From positions 469,259 to 533,258 of the forward strand of contig NZ_HE610957.1 of NCBI RefSeq assembly GCF_000285515.1: 64,000 nucleotides of DNA, read 5' to 3'. The stretch's first letter is position 1; each line of letters begins with the position of its first letter. Below, piece after piece: positions 35,488-45,014 of this stretch. The DNA is from Paenibacillus senegalensis JC66. Its GTDB lineage: Bacteria; Bacillota; Bacilli; Paenibacillales; NBRC-103111. Under the pieces are notes generated by a model. The model saw only the letters and a list, made by a program, of their open reading frames with translations. It was not told the DNA's origin and did no database searches. The position numbers and the translations under genes are program-made.

Positions 35488-36464
35488 CCTTGCTCCTCCC
35501 GGATATCCTCGAGATGAATTTCTTTACCGCCCTGCTCACGGCTTCTTAATCCGGCGATGATCATCTTCATCAGCTCTACGGTCTCCTCGTGGGCAAATGG
35601 ACGAATACCGGTTCGCAAGTAGGCGATAAACGCTTCAAGCTGATGCTTAAATGCATAATAAGTATCCTTGGTGGCTGTCTGCACAAATCCTTTTGTTCCT
35701 GCCAGCTGCAGCAAGCCAAATCCGCCGTACATATCATCCGCAGCAACGACAATGAGGTCTGCGCCGCTGCGGTGCTTGAAGTGAACAATATTGCGTTCAC
35801 TTGTGCCCGAATGGACAGCCGAGATAAATCCTCCGCCCATGATCGGATATACGGATTCCAGAGCGTGGATGCCGTAACGCTCCCAGCTTTTTGCAGTCGT
35901 AATCGTAGCCAGTCTTAATTCTCCCAAATCATCTATCGATGCCCGATAAGGCATGAACTCCTTGCAGTAGCGCATCGAGCTTGAGGACAGAATTGGCGCC
36001 CCCTCCTGGACCCACTGGTGAAAGACTTGCAGATCAGGCTCGTTATCCACGAGCGGCTTATCTACAAAAACCGGCAGTCCGGCTTCTACAAAAGGCCGGC
36101 ATCGCTCCACATGCTCATGGCCTTTATCCGTGGCAATAATGACCGCATCCACTTCCCCAATGACATCCTCAGGCCGGGCGACCACATGCTCGATCAAGGA
36201 CGCTTCGGCGACAAGCTCGGCGTCCTCCGGCCGGTCCGTCCAAATATGGGTCACCTTCGCGTCGCCAATGCCAAACGTGTGAGCCGGTTGTTTATCCAAA
36301 TATGCCGGGATGCCCGGATAGGGGCACTCCGCCATTTTGTCGCGGTTGTAGCCATTGAAGATAGCGCTCCAGGAATAAGGATGACCGTTGCCATCCACCA
36401 TTCCGAGCATGGCCAGACGAAGCGGACCATCCTTAACTAAAGGTCTAATAGACTTCGCACGCAT
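35484..36464 (-). CDS. Gfo/Idh/MocA family oxidoreductase
   Basis: 326 residues of the Gfo/Idh/MocA fold. The N-terminal dinucleotide fold is LRLAMLGMVDGNGHP (atypical glycine motif), DAVIIATDKGHEHV follows, and the usual EKP is VDKPLV here. No predicted signal peptide. Family members oxidise or reduce a sugar hydroxyl group, often at C2 or C3 of an inositol, glucose or amino sugar. The atypical glycine motif is unusual for the family. It overlaps nagA by 4 nt. Confidence 0.82.
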   Translation of the reverse strand: MRAKSIRPLVKDGPLRLAMLGMVDGNGHPYSWSAIFNGYNRDKMAECPYPGIPAYLDKQPAHTFGIGDAKVTHIWTDRPEDAELVAEASLIEHVVARPEDVIGEVDAVIIATDKGHEHVERCRPFVEAGLPVFVDKPLVDNEPDLQVFHQWVQEGAPILSSSSMRYCKEFMPYRASIDDLGELRLATITTAKSWERYGIHALESVYPIMGGGFISAVHSGTSERNIVHFKHRSGADLIVVAADDMYGGFGLLQLAGTKGFVQTATKDTYYAFKHQLEAFIAYLRTGIRPFAHEETVELMKMIIAGLRSREQGGKEIHLEDIREEQG

Positions 36465-36536
36465 ATGCAGGTAACATTCCTTTCTGCTCTAGAATCGACA
36501 CGAATTGCAGTAGTGGCTATATGCGATTTTTACGCC

Positions 36537-37295
36537 TTAGGAGAGCTTGATTACCTGACCGCCATCTACCACCAGGCAGTGCCCGGTAATATAGCGGGAT
36601 TCTTCACTGGCTAAGAAGAGCACAACATCAGCGATTTCATCCGGCTGGCCAACACGCCCCATCGGCACTGATTTCAAGTATTCCGTAATGACCGCCTCAT
36701 TCTGAATGGCCGGTCGGGTTAAGCGGGTTTCGATAAAGCCGGGACAGACTGCATTGACCCGGATACCGGACTGCGCCAATTCCAGAGCCAGCGACATCGT
36801 TAATAAGTTCAATCCGCCCTTGCTAGCATTATAATGAGCTTGATTGGCTTCGGCTTGAATGCCGTTAACGCTGGAAGTATTGACGATCGTCCCGGTTTTA
36901 CCGCTCTCAATCCATTCCCGTGCCATGCGTTGTGAAGCCAGGAATGGTGCCTTCAAATTAATGGTCAGATGCTGATCCCAATCTTCCTCGCTAATTTCCA
37001 GCAGGGGCGCAGGACGGCAAATGCCGGCGTTATTAACAAGCACATCTATGCCGCCGAACGCTTCCAGACTTGCATCAATCATCCGGTCAAGCTGCACTTT
37101 GTCCTGCAGGTCCGCTTCAATTGGCAATACCTCCCCCCCTTCTGCCCGAAGCAGCGACACGGTTTCCTCCAGCGCTTTGACCTCCCTGTCCGCAATAGCA
37201 AGCCGGGCGCCTTCACGAACAAATTTCAAAGCGATTGCCTGCCCGATGCCCTGTGAGCCCCCGGTTAACAAGACAGCTTTGCTTTTCAATCTCAC
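36537..37295 (-). CDS. SDR family oxidoreductase, FabG-like
   Basis: A classical SDR, 252 residues: TGGSQGIGQAI cofactor motif, NNAGIC, catalytic Ser in NTSSVNG, YNASKGG (Tyr-x3-Lys) and RVNAVCPGFIETRL. GTG 37295 is the likely start, because it overlaps the upstream transaminase stop by 4 nt (GTGA) and GGAGGGAAGG lies upstream; the frame runs to 37403. It is FabG-like but sits in a catabolic operon, so a sugar- or hydroxyacid-dehydrogenase is more likely than fatty-acid synthesis. Confidence 0.87.
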   Translation of the reverse strand: MRLKSKAVLLTGGSQGIGQAIALKFVREGARLAIADREVKALEETVSLLRAEGGEVLPIEADLQDKVQLDRMIDASLEAFGGIDVLVNNAGICRPAPLLEISEEDWDQHLTINLKAPFLASQRMAREWIESGKTGTIVNTSSVNGIQAEANQAHYNASKGGLNLLTMSLALELAQSGIRVNAVCPGFIETRLTRPAIQNEAVITEYLKSVPMGRVGQPDEIADVVLFLASEESRYITGHCLVVDGGQVIKLS

Positions 37296-38629
37296 GCCTG
37301 CACCTTCCCTCCGGAAACGGTTTTGATCCTGGCTAATGCCCGCTCGATTGCAGCTAATGTATCTTGAACCTCCTTCTCGCTGTGCACAGCGGAAATGTAC
37401 CACAATCCGCTAGGGCGTACGAGCACTCCTTCTTCAAGCAGCAAGGCAGCAAACTCGGAATATTTGCGCGCATCCCTCTCTTGGAATACAGCGAAATCCC
37501 GCACTTCCTTCGCTTCAGTAAACATAAAGTGAAACACCGGACCGATCTGGTTGAGTAATCCCGGAATTTCATGCTTTTGCAGAGCCTTGCGTATGCCTTC
37601 GACCAGCTCGGTAGCCAGCTTTTCCATACGGGCAAAGGCCGCTCCGTTGTCTTTAGTCAGTTCTTCGATAACAGCTAGAGCAGAATAAACAGCAAGACCG
37701 TTGCCGTTTAGCGTTCCGAGATGGTTAATGGCACCTGACTCAATCTGATTCATCAGCTCAGCTTTTCCGCCAACCGCACTGATGGCGGAGCCACCGCCAA
37801 GCGCTTTACCTACCGTCGTCAAATCGGCAATGACGCCGAATCGCTCCTGGGCGCCACCCGGTCCAAGGCGAAATCCGGTAATAACCTCATCTAAAATCAA
37901 CACGGTGCCTTCCTGAGCTGTCAGCTCTCGCAATCGCTCCAAGTAGCCCTCTTTCGGTAAGATGCAGCCGTTATTACACATGACAGGCTCGGAAATCACT
38001 GCGGCAATCTCACCTTTGTGCTGTTCGAACGCTTGCTCCAGCTTTTGAACATCGTTCCAGGGAACGAGAACAATGTCCTCCAAAGCTTTGGAGCTTTGTC
38101 CGCCGGTCCCGGGCGCTACCGCTTCCGAGTTTTGCTGCGCCGTTTGAGATCCCATATCCGGGGTTGGAAATGCGGTAAAGATACTATCTGACCAACCGTG
38201 GAAGTGACCTTCGAAACGGATCACCTTGCGTCTGCCTGTAAACTGCTTAGCCAGGCGCAGAGCCAGCATAACGGCCTCTGTTCCGGATCCGCTCAATGCG
38301 ACTTGATCTGCTGCCGGCAGAAGCTCCACCAGCTTTTTAGCCAGTTTGATTTCTCCTTCATGCTGCAGGCCATAGGTCGCGCCCTTGTCAATAGCTTTCG
38401 CAATCGCCTCATTCAGGGCCGGGTTAGCATGACCCAGAATTAGCGGGCCGTAAGCTAGCAAATAGTCAATGTACTCATTGCCGTCAACATCTTTTACGCG
38501 CGCGCCGCGGGCTTCTTCTACATATAGCGGAACAGGCAGCATAGAAGCGCGCAAGGAACTGGCTACCCCGCCGGCAAGATATTGTTTCGATTCTGCTAAC
38601 AATTGTTGAGACTTTGTTATTTTCAGCAT
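37292..38629 (-). CDS. class III aminotransferase, glutamate-1-semialdehyde aminomutase-like
   Basis: A PLP enzyme of 445 residues related to HemL. The N-terminal part reads YLAGGVASSLRASMLPVPLY. PLP phosphate/ring sites are SGSGTEAVMLALRLAK and ILDEVITGFRLGPGG, and the Schiff-base Lys is in TVGKALGGGSAI. Because it lies in a catabolic operon and there are no other haem genes, a transaminase or aminomutase for an unusual amino acid or amino sugar is more likely than haem synthesis. GGAGGGG lies 9 nt upstream of the ATG. It ends 4 nt inside the SDR gene and starts 5 nt after the M81 gene. Confidence 0.87.
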   Translation of the reverse strand: MLKITKSQQLLAESKQYLAGGVASSLRASMLPVPLYVEEARGARVKDVDGNEYIDYLLAYGPLILGHANPALNEAIAKAIDKGATYGLQHEGEIKLAKKLVELLPAADQVALSGSGTEAVMLALRLAKQFTGRRKVIRFEGHFHGWSDSIFTAFPTPDMGSQTAQQNSEAVAPGTGGQSSKALEDIVLVPWNDVQKLEQAFEQHKGEIAAVISEPVMCNNGCILPKEGYLERLRELTAQEGTVLILDEVITGFRLGPGGAQERFGVIADLTTVGKALGGGSAISAVGGKAELMNQIESGAINHLGTLNGNGLAVYSALAVIEELTKDNGAAFARMEKLATELVEGIRKALQKHEIPGLLNQIGPVFHFMFTEAKEVRDFAVFQERDARKYSEFAALLLEEGVLVRPSGLWYISAVHSEKEVQDTLAAIERALARIKTVSGGKVQA

Positions 38630-38634
38630 GGTTT

Positions 38635-40098
38635 CTACCCCTCCAATGGATAAATAGGCCGCTTGATTTTTTTATATTGGAAATGACTCAAATTCGCACT
38701 GCAGCAGCCCGGTGTATCTATAAAAATTTCTCCCTTGGCAATATCGCCAAACGACGTTCTCCAAGCGACCGCAGACTTCGCGACAATGACTTTGTACGTT
38801 TCCGGCCTGATGCCTGCGGAGCGCACATGTCCCACATCAAACGGAGGCACTCTTTTCTCTGTAATGAGGATTGTCATATGCTCCAGTTCCAGCACAGCGG
38901 TTTTCCCCATATATTCTTCTTTCCCAGTCATATAGGAGCCTTGGTGAGTAAAGCGGCCGTCCGACAGCAGGCGGATTTTCCCTGTGACCGCTACAGGATC
39001 TCCGTGGAGCTCGTCACTTTTGCCGCCAATGGCCATGGACAGCTCGGCGCCAACTCCCAGTTCGTGAGCTTTGCGGGCTGCTTCCTCGTCCCGGATTACA
39101 ATCAGGCTGCGCTCGTTCCACTGGACAAGAAATCGCAGCACATGAGTCGCATCGGCCGGTGAGCCTCCCCCTACATTGTCGGAACCTTCGATCCAAATAA
39201 TAGGCCCTTCTGTCTGCTCCCTGGTCCAGCGTGCCGCCTCTTCAACTGTCACCTCCGGAAACTGAAATTGTTCCCGGATGCTCCAGGCGAGCTGGGTTAA
39301 TTCATCCAGACAGCGCTCTGCTAATTGCTCATCCCCATCCGTTGTCACTGTAAAGGACATTCCGGCGTCGGGAATATCGCTGTACGGAAAGCCGCCGGCA
39401 ACCGTGACCGCCAGCACCCCGTCAAGCTTTTCCATTCTCCAAGCAGTCTCCAGAAGTGCTTTCATCGGATTATGCGAGGTAATCATCGTCTGGGGAACGA
39501 CCAGCATACGGGCATGCTTCCATGCAGTGTAAGGTCGGATTTCACCACGAATAGTCGCACACAGCAAGTCAGTTGCCTCTACTGCGCGCTCATACATATC
39601 CACATGCGGATACGTGTCATATCCGACAATGATATCGCTGCGATTCGCCAGAGACTGGCTGATGTTTGCATGCAGATCCAGGGTGACCGCAATCGGCAGG
39701 TCGGGCCCTGCTTTTTCACGGATTCTTCTGACAATCTCATCCTCCATATCGTCATGGTTTTCGGCAACCATGGCCCCGTGAAGGAACAAAACATATCCGT
39801 CTACCTCCGTAGGCAAGGTTGCGATAAGATGATCCATAAGCTCTTCGGCGGCTGCGGCGGATACCATTCCGCTGGGCGTAGCATAGGTGACGAATCCGCA
39901 GACCAGTTCAGCCTGGTTGCTCTCCGCAGCGTCTATTGTTCCTCCCATTGAGGTACGCGTACCGCGATACTTTTTGTCGAATGTAATCGCATCCTCTACC
40001 CACTGATCGCGGAAATGCTCCACCTCGGTAATTCCCGGGGCGAATGAATTCGTTTCATGGTAGATTCCCGCAACTCCTATGCGGATAGGATTGCTCAT
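38635..40098 (-). CDS. M81 family metallopeptidase (MlrC-like)
   Basis: 487 residues of the M81 (microcystinase C, MlrC) family. Motifs include GIYHETNSFAPG, FLHGAMVAENHDDMEDEIV, DLHANIS and YDTYPHVDMYERA, with the His and Asp residues likely to bind zinc, and IIWIEGSDNVGGGSPADATHVL in the C-terminal domain. MlrC opens the final peptide bond in microcystin breakdown; related proteins in other bacteria are of unknown role but often sit in D-amino-acid or hydantoin-type operons. Met 40098 overlaps the RidA stop by 4 nt. Substrate here is unknown; it presumably cleaves an amide in the imported compound. Confidence 0.85.
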   Translation of the reverse strand: MSNPIRIGVAGIYHETNSFAPGITEVEHFRDQWVEDAITFDKKYRGTRTSMGGTIDAAESNQAELVCGFVTYATPSGMVSAAAAEELMDHLIATLPTEVDGYVLFLHGAMVAENHDDMEDEIVRRIREKAGPDLPIAVTLDLHANISQSLANRSDIIVGYDTYPHVDMYERAVEATDLLCATIRGEIRPYTAWKHARMLVVPQTMITSHNPMKALLETAWRMEKLDGVLAVTVAGGFPYSDIPDAGMSFTVTTDGDEQLAERCLDELTQLAWSIREQFQFPEVTVEEAARWTREQTEGPIIWIEGSDNVGGGSPADATHVLRFLVQWNERSLIVIRDEEAARKAHELGVGAELSMAIGGKSDELHGDPVAVTGKIRLLSDGRFTHQGSYMTGKEEYMGKTAVLELEHMTILITEKRVPPFDVGHVRSAGIRPETYKVIVAKSAVAWRTSFGDIAKGEIFIDTPGCCSANLSHFQYKKIKRPIYPLEG

Positions 40099-40490
40099 GC
40101 CGTTTCGCCTCGCTTGCTTTTTGTGTAAGCGATACAATCGATTTCGATTTTATAGCTGCCGAGGCCGACCGCACAGGTTGTTCTTGCCGGATAGGGCTTA
40201 TTGACGATCTCCGCATATACTTTATTGAAAGCCGGGATGTGCTGGGAATCAGAAACAAAGACATTCATTTTGACCACATGATCCAAGGTCAAGTTCAAAT
40301 AATTTAAAATCGTCTCCAGGTTCTTCACACATTGGCGGGTTTGCTCTTCAACCGTATCACCAACCAGTTCCAATGTTGCCGGATCTACTCCCACTTGACC
40401 GGAAACATAGACGAAATCCCCCGCTTCAATATAATGGGAAAAGGGCAGCGGAAATTGCGGAGCTTGAGGTACATTTACAGCTTTGGACAT
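40095..40490 (-). CDS. RidA family enamine/imine deaminase
   Basis: 131 residues of the RidA (YjgF/UK114) family, with GDFVYVSGQVGVDP near residue 20-45 and the active-site Arg in YPARTTCAVG. RidA hydrolyses reactive enamines such as 2-aminoacrylate that PLP enzymes release. Met 40490 has AAGGAG 9 nt upstream; the frame runs to 40580. It lies between the PLP-dependent threonine-aldolase/serine-dehydratase-like gene and the M81 gene, so it probably clears an enamine made by that enzyme. Confidence 0.9.
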   Translation of the reverse strand: MSKAVNVPQAPQFPLPFSHYIEAGDFVYVSGQVGVDPATLELVGDTVEEQTRQCVKNLETILNYLNLTLDHVVKMNVFVSDSQHIPAFNKVYAEIVNKPYPARTTCAVGLGSYKIEIDCIAYTKSKRGETA

Positions 40491-40557
40491 AGAAAATCTC
40501 TCCTTATCATTTAAAATATTTATTAGGAGCATTTTCGCCGGTGGCAAAATGCGTGCC

Positions 40558-41661
40558 TTACCTGATTTTTCCTCTTGCATCTACATTGATCATTCTTTCC
40601 AGGCGCCCCTTACGGACACCGAACAGTTGGTCCTGCAAATTCGTTACGGTACAGCAATGGTTAGGAATAAAGGAAAGCTCCTGACCGATTTCCAGCTGTA
40701 CCCCTTCAGGCACATGCAGGTTGCCATGCTCTTCGCTCAGCCGTTCCACGTAAACCTCTGGATTCTCCACCCATTCCCCATATCCGGGAAGCTTGCGGTT
40801 AAGATCGCTGCTGAAGGTTTTGGAGCCGGCATCAATGATGGCTACGCCAGGCCGGGGCATGCTGATCACCGTGGCCTTAACGGTCATGGCCACTTCCTTG
40901 CGGTCGATCAGTCCTAATATAAATTGACTGCGGTCTCCGAACACATAGGCGCCCGGCCTCATTTCCGTTACGCCTTGCTGCTCCTCCGGAAAGAAAGAGG
41001 TAGGCGTTGACCCTACGCTTAGCTCAGGCACCTCTATCCCCTTCTCCCGCAGCAGCGTCTGGGAATAAAGCAGGCTTTCCGCCTCGTGCCGAGCCGCTTG
41101 GCGCAGGTCTGCTTCCGTCTCACAGCTGTATGCATGCCCGCTATGCGTCATTAAACCGACAATCTCTACTCCCGGCAAAAGACTGATCTGAGCCGCCAGC
41201 TCAGCGGTTGGCTCTCCCGGTGCAAGACCACAGCGGCCTAGTCCGGTATCCACATCGACATAAAGCGGAATGCGGCGGCCTAGCGAAACACCGAGCTCGG
41301 AGATGCCTTCCGCAATTTTCAGATGGTCGACGGAGACGGTGATTTGGCAGGTTTCCAACAGCTTGCCAAGCCGTTTCATTTTGGCTGTTCCATACAAGGG
41401 GAAAGCAATCAGGATGTCTGAAATTCCTGCCGCAGCCATCACCTCGGCTTCACCCAGCTTAGCTACCGTAATGCCTCCGGCACCATAACGCAGCTGTTCA
41501 CCCGCAATCCACACACTTTTGTGGGTTTTCGTGTGCGGGCGCAAGCGTATTCCGTGCGCTTTAGCCCTCTCGGCCGCTGCCCGCAGATGCCGGTCAAGCA
41601 AATCCAGATCAATTAAGACAGCAGGGCTTTCCAAAAGTGTATGCTCCAACGAATTGGTCAC
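40558..41661 (-). CDS. D-threonine aldolase / D-serine dehydratase-like PLP enzyme (alanine racemase fold)
   Basis: A fold-type III PLP enzyme of 367 residues. The PLP Lys is in RLRPHTKTHKSVW, and the barrel carries YVDVDTGLGRCGL and GLMTHSGHAY. The C-terminal part has PNHCCTVTNLQ, whose HxC pair corresponds to the zinc site of DSD1-type D-serine dehydratases; D-threonine aldolases usually have HxD there, as I recall. Both activities act on D-beta-hydroxy amino acids. The start is GTG 41661, with AAGGAGG upstream. RidA lies next to it, which fits an enamine-producing dehydratase. The substrate may be a 3-hydroxy-D-amino acid from the imported compound. Confidence 0.82.
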   Translation of the reverse strand: MTNSLEHTLLESPAVLIDLDLLDRHLRAAAERAKAHGIRLRPHTKTHKSVWIAGEQLRYGAGGITVAKLGEAEVMAAAGISDILIAFPLYGTAKMKRLGKLLETCQITVSVDHLKIAEGISELGVSLGRRIPLYVDVDTGLGRCGLAPGEPTAELAAQISLLPGVEIVGLMTHSGHAYSCETEADLRQAARHEAESLLYSQTLLREKGIEVPELSVGSTPTSFFPEEQQGVTEMRPGAYVFGDRSQFILGLIDRKEVAMTVKATVISMPRPGVAIIDAGSKTFSSDLNRKLPGYGEWVENPEVYVERLSEEHGNLHVPEGVQLEIGQELSFIPNHCCTVTNLQDQLFGVRKGRLERMINVDARGKIR

Positions 41662-41737
41662 TTGCTGTTCAACCTCCTTATCCTGCTAGATGCAGGTTAT
41701 TAGTGCTTCTTGTTTTATTTAACCGAATCAAATTTTG

Positions 41738-42586
41738 CTAGCCTTTCAGCGACCCTACAGTTAGACCTTTAATAAAGAAGCGCTGAAATGCCAAGAAGAA
41801 CAACAGCATCGGAATGAACGCCACCGTAGCGCCAGCCATCGCCAAGCCGAGATTTATACTGCTCATTCCGTAAGCCAGCTTGGAAATAGCTACAGGAAGA
41901 GTGAGCATGTCAGGGCGGTCAACCACGACCAGCTGCCATAAATACTCGTTCCAGGAATAGACAAAAGCGAATATCCCCAACGCGGCGATTGACGGTTTGC
42001 TTAAAGGCACAATGACTCTTAGAAATACTCTGATTTCGCCTGCCCCGTCTATTCGCGCTGCCTCGATTAACTCATTCGGTATGGAGCCCATAAACTGCTT
42101 GACGAGGAACACTCCCATCGGATAAGCGATAAACGGCATAATCAAACCGAGATAGGAGTTCGTCCAGCCAAAGTCAGAGATCATGATAAACAACGGAATG
42201 ACCAGCACCTGGTTCGGCAGCATCATCGTCATAAGCAGCAGCCAGAAAAGGATGTTTCTTCCGGGAAACACCTTCTTGCCGAAGGCATAACCGGCCATCA
42301 CGCTTGTAATAATAGCTCCAACCGCAACCATCGCGGACATAAATACACTGTTAAACAACCATCTCCACGTAGGGTTGACGGTGAACAAGGTTTTGTAATT
42401 TTGCAAGGTAGGTGACGACGGGAACCATTCTGGAGGTACCTTCATGGTGTCACTAAGAATTTTGAAGGAACCGGTAATCATCCAATACAGAGGCATTAGA
42501 AACATTAGAGCCAGGACTATAATCACGGCCAGACCGACATATCGCATAACCTTCTCGGACCGGCTCAAGCTGATACGATAATTCAC
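41738..42586 (-). CDS. carbohydrate ABC transporter permease (MalG type)
   Basis: 282 residues with six membrane segments and the EAA loop near residue 190 (ELIEAARIDGAGEIRVFLRVIVPLSKPS), where the ATPase docks. It ends in GSLKG, typical of MalG/LacG-type permeases. It starts at GTG 42586 with GGGAGG upstream. Together with the preceding permease and binding protein it forms a CUT1-type importer. There is no ATPase gene in the operon, so a shared MsmX/UgpC-type ATPase must serve it. Confidence 0.9.
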   Translation of the reverse strand: MNYRISLSRSEKVMRYVGLAVIIVLALMFLMPLYWMITGSFKILSDTMKVPPEWFPSSPTLQNYKTLFTVNPTWRWLFNSVFMSAMVAVGAIITSVMAGYAFGKKVFPGRNILFWLLLMTMMLPNQVLVIPLFIMISDFGWTNSYLGLIMPFIAYPMGVFLVKQFMGSIPNELIEAARIDGAGEIRVFLRVIVPLSKPSIAALGIFAFVYSWNEYLWQLVVVDRPDMLTLPVAISKLAYGMSSINLGLAMAGATVAFIPMLLFFLAFQRFFIKGLTVGSLKG

Positions 42587-42599
42587 CGCTGCACCTCCC

Positions 42600-43478
42600 T
42601 CAATATTCTGTTTCCCGACCCAAGAGACGGTACAGGATTAGCGTAATAATCGTTACGATGATAATAACAACAACTCCTAATGCCGAAGCATAGCCAAACT
42701 GGTAAAACTCGAATGCCGTCTGATACATTCTGTAGACCAGGGTCTGGGTTCCGTTAGCCGGTCCCCCATTAGTCAACAGCAAGATGACGACGAACACCTG
42801 GAATACCCCTATAGTTTGGGTAACCGCTATAAATAACGTGGTCGGTCTTAACAGAGGCAGGGTGATATGGAAAAATCGGCGCCAAGAGTTTGCCCCATCA
42901 ATCATAGCTGCTTCATGCAGATCCGAAGGAATTCCGCCAAGCGCGGCCAGATACAAAATAACCGGTTGCCCTAGAACGAAGGTGATGACAACGACCATGA
43001 TGGAAAGCATCGCAAGCCCCGGTGTGCCGAGCCAAGCAACCGGCTGTACGCCAAACCAGCCGAGAACGTAATTGATTAGCCCAAAGCTTGGGTTGAGCAT
43101 CCACTGCCAAACCATGGACAAGACGACTCCACTGGCTACAACAGGCAAATAAAATGACACACGGAAAAAGGTCTGTGCTCCCCTGCGCAACGGATAGACC
43201 AATACGGAAATGAAGATTGACAAAATAATAACAGCTGGAACGACGCCAAGAACAATCAGCAAGGTGTTGGTCAAGGCTGTCCAGAACACCTCGTTGGATG
43301 CCATCTGAACAAAGTTGCCGAGACCGACCCAATCCCGGTTGTTCAAGCCGACATTATAGAAGCTGTAGCCGAGCCCCTTCGCCAACGGATACAAAGTGAA
43401 GACGGTAAAAAAGGCATAAGCAGGCAGAATAAAAAAGTAAGCCCAGCGGCTTGAGTATATTTGTTTCAGCAGACTCAT
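42600..43478 (-). CDS. carbohydrate ABC transporter permease (MalF/UgpA type)
   Basis: 292 residues, six membrane segments with a preceding short one, and the EAA loop DLHEAAMIDGANSWRRFFHITLPLLRPT. It pairs with the MalG-type permease 13 nt downstream. GAGGAGG precedes the ATG. An intercistronic hairpin at 43506-43540 separates it from the binding-protein gene. Confidence 0.9.
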   Translation of the reverse strand: MSLLKQIYSSRWAYFFILPAYAFFTVFTLYPLAKGLGYSFYNVGLNNRDWVGLGNFVQMASNEVFWTALTNTLLIVLGVVPAVIILSIFISVLVYPLRRGAQTFFRVSFYLPVVASGVVLSMVWQWMLNPSFGLINYVLGWFGVQPVAWLGTPGLAMLSIMVVVITFVLGQPVILYLAALGGIPSDLHEAAMIDGANSWRRFFHITLPLLRPTTLFIAVTQTIGVFQVFVVILLLTNGGPANGTQTLVYRMYQTAFEFYQFGYASALGVVVIIIVTIITLILYRLLGRETEY

Positions 43479-43505
43479 GTAGATTATCCACCTCCTCAGT
43501 AATTA

Positions 43506-43540
43506 CTTCGGGCCGGCCCACGTTGGAGACCGACCCGAAG
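43506..43540 (-). other. intercistronic stem-loop between binding protein and permease
   Basis: On the minus strand CTTCGGGTCGGTCT pairs with the GGGCCGGCCCGAAG side in a 14-bp stem with three G-U pairs. No T-run follows. It is well placed to stabilise the binding-protein part of the transcript or to attenuate the permease part, as in maltose-type operons. A similar hairpin stands at the same place in the second sugar operon (51401-51432). Confidence 0.75.
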
Positions 43541-43551
43541 CCTAGCTTGCG

Positions 43552-44952
43552 TTACTCACCCGACAGAATGCGATTTGCTTCAGACTCGTATTCCGCCAGC
43601 GCCTCTTCAGGTGTTTTTTGTCCTAGAATGACTGACTGTACCATTGGCTGCAGCAATACACGCAGCTCAGCAAAATGAGGAGTGGTCAAGCCATTATCTT
43701 CCGCACCATATTTAGCCATCAATTCTTGAGCAACTCGGCTTTCTTCCGGGAGATCTTCAAGCTGGGCAGATATCCGGGTCGGGAATTGACCTGCGTTGAT
43801 GGCATATTCCTTCTGATATTCCGTGCTGTTTAAAAATCTGACAAACTCGATGACCCACTCTCTTTTGTAGTCATCTTCTTGCTTAAAGACAGCCAGACTG
43901 GTCGGACCGACAAGAACTCCGCTTTCCACGCCGTCCACATCCGGCTGCTTAACCATTTGCAGTTCATGTTCACCAGCAACCCGGCCTTCCTTCTGAGCGT
44001 TCTCCAGCATAGACCATATTCCTTGAGTCTGGCCGGCGAATATGCCAAGCTGTCCTTGATACAAGTAAGTTTCCAAATCGCCGTTAGCCGCTGTAACGGC
44101 ACTAGGCTGCAGCAGGCCTTCATCGTTGTACTGCTTCAGCCGTTCGAGGGCCGCAACCGCTTCCGGAGAATTCAAGGCCGTCTTACTGTAATCACCATCT
44201 TTAAAAAATTGAGCCCCATGTCCCCAAAACCAGCCCAGCAGGCCGTTATCCCCTTGGGAAGTAGCGATTTGCACACCGAGGGGAAAAACGTTAGGAGCGT
44301 TGATGGCACGAATCGCTTCATCTAATTGATCGAAGCTCCAAGTCGGGTCGTCGCTATTCGGCAGCAGGTCGGCAGCGCCTTGCTGTTCCCAGAGAGCGCG
44401 GTTAACGACCATTGCACTGATCCAGGCGTAGGCAGGCAAAGCATGCAAATGACCATTGATCGTGTACATCTCGAGGTAGTCAGGCAGATAGTCGTCCAAT
44501 TCTTCCTGTGGTATATAATCCTCCAGGTTTTCCAGTACGCCTTGGTGAGCATATTGTGCGGTTCTGCCCAAGTAATCTCTAAGAACATCAGGCGGCGAAC
44601 CGGAGGTAATCGAGATCGGCACCCGCGTCCCCATATCCTCCCAAGTAAGCGCCTGCACTTCTATGTTGACATGAGGGTGCATATCCATGAATTTCTGTGC
44701 CTGAATCTTCTCCCAATCCCCGTAGTTAGGCGTTTGATCCTCAAGCCCTTCTACAAACTGAAAACGAGGATCTACCCAATATTGGATAGTAACCTGAGGG
44801 AGGCTGCCGTCTCCGTCATTTTCACCGGAGCCTCCGCCATTGGAGGGAGAAGGCGATGAGCCCGAGCCGCCATTATTGCCTGAACATGCCACAACAAAGA
44901 TCATTAATAAGCTCATAAGGAACAGAAGCATTGGTTTCATTTTACGTATCAT
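43552..44952 (-). CDS. extracellular sugar-binding lipoprotein, ABC importer
   Basis: 466 residues. A signal peptide ending in the lipobox FVVAC (Cys near residue 23) and a Ser/Gly/Asn-rich linker are followed by a family-1 solute-binding fold (WEKIQAQKFMDMHPHVNIEV, then GSPPDVLRDYLGRT). It captures the substrate outside the membrane and hands it to the two permeases. It is the first gene of the 14-gene run and lies behind a cre-like palindrome. Substrate unknown; the operon suggests an amino sugar or sugar-amino-acid compound. Confidence 0.9.
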   Translation of the reverse strand: MIRKMKPMLLFLMSLLMIFVVACSGNNGGSGSSPSPSNGGGSGENDGDGSLPQVTIQYWVDPRFQFVEGLEDQTPNYGDWEKIQAQKFMDMHPHVNIEVQALTWEDMGTRVPISITSGSPPDVLRDYLGRTAQYAHQGVLENLEDYIPQEELDDYLPDYLEMYTINGHLHALPAYAWISAMVVNRALWEQQGAADLLPNSDDPTWSFDQLDEAIRAINAPNVFPLGVQIATSQGDNGLLGWFWGHGAQFFKDGDYSKTALNSPEAVAALERLKQYNDEGLLQPSAVTAANGDLETYLYQGQLGIFAGQTQGIWSMLENAQKEGRVAGEHELQMVKQPDVDGVESGVLVGPTSLAVFKQEDDYKREWVIEFVRFLNSTEYQKEYAINAGQFPTRISAQLEDLPEESRVAQELMAKYGAEDNGLTTPHFAELRVLLQPMVQSVILGQKTPEEALAEYESEANRILSGE

Positions 44953-45014
44953 GTTGAATCCCCCTTGAAATGATTTGAGGTGATTTTTTGAGATGGCTTA
45001 ATGAAAAAATGGAT

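Noticed and set aside
37292-38629. hemL (haem synthesis glutamate-1-semialdehyde aminomutase)
   Set aside because: The gene sits in a catabolic operon with no other haem genes; the family is broad, so the specific name was not used.
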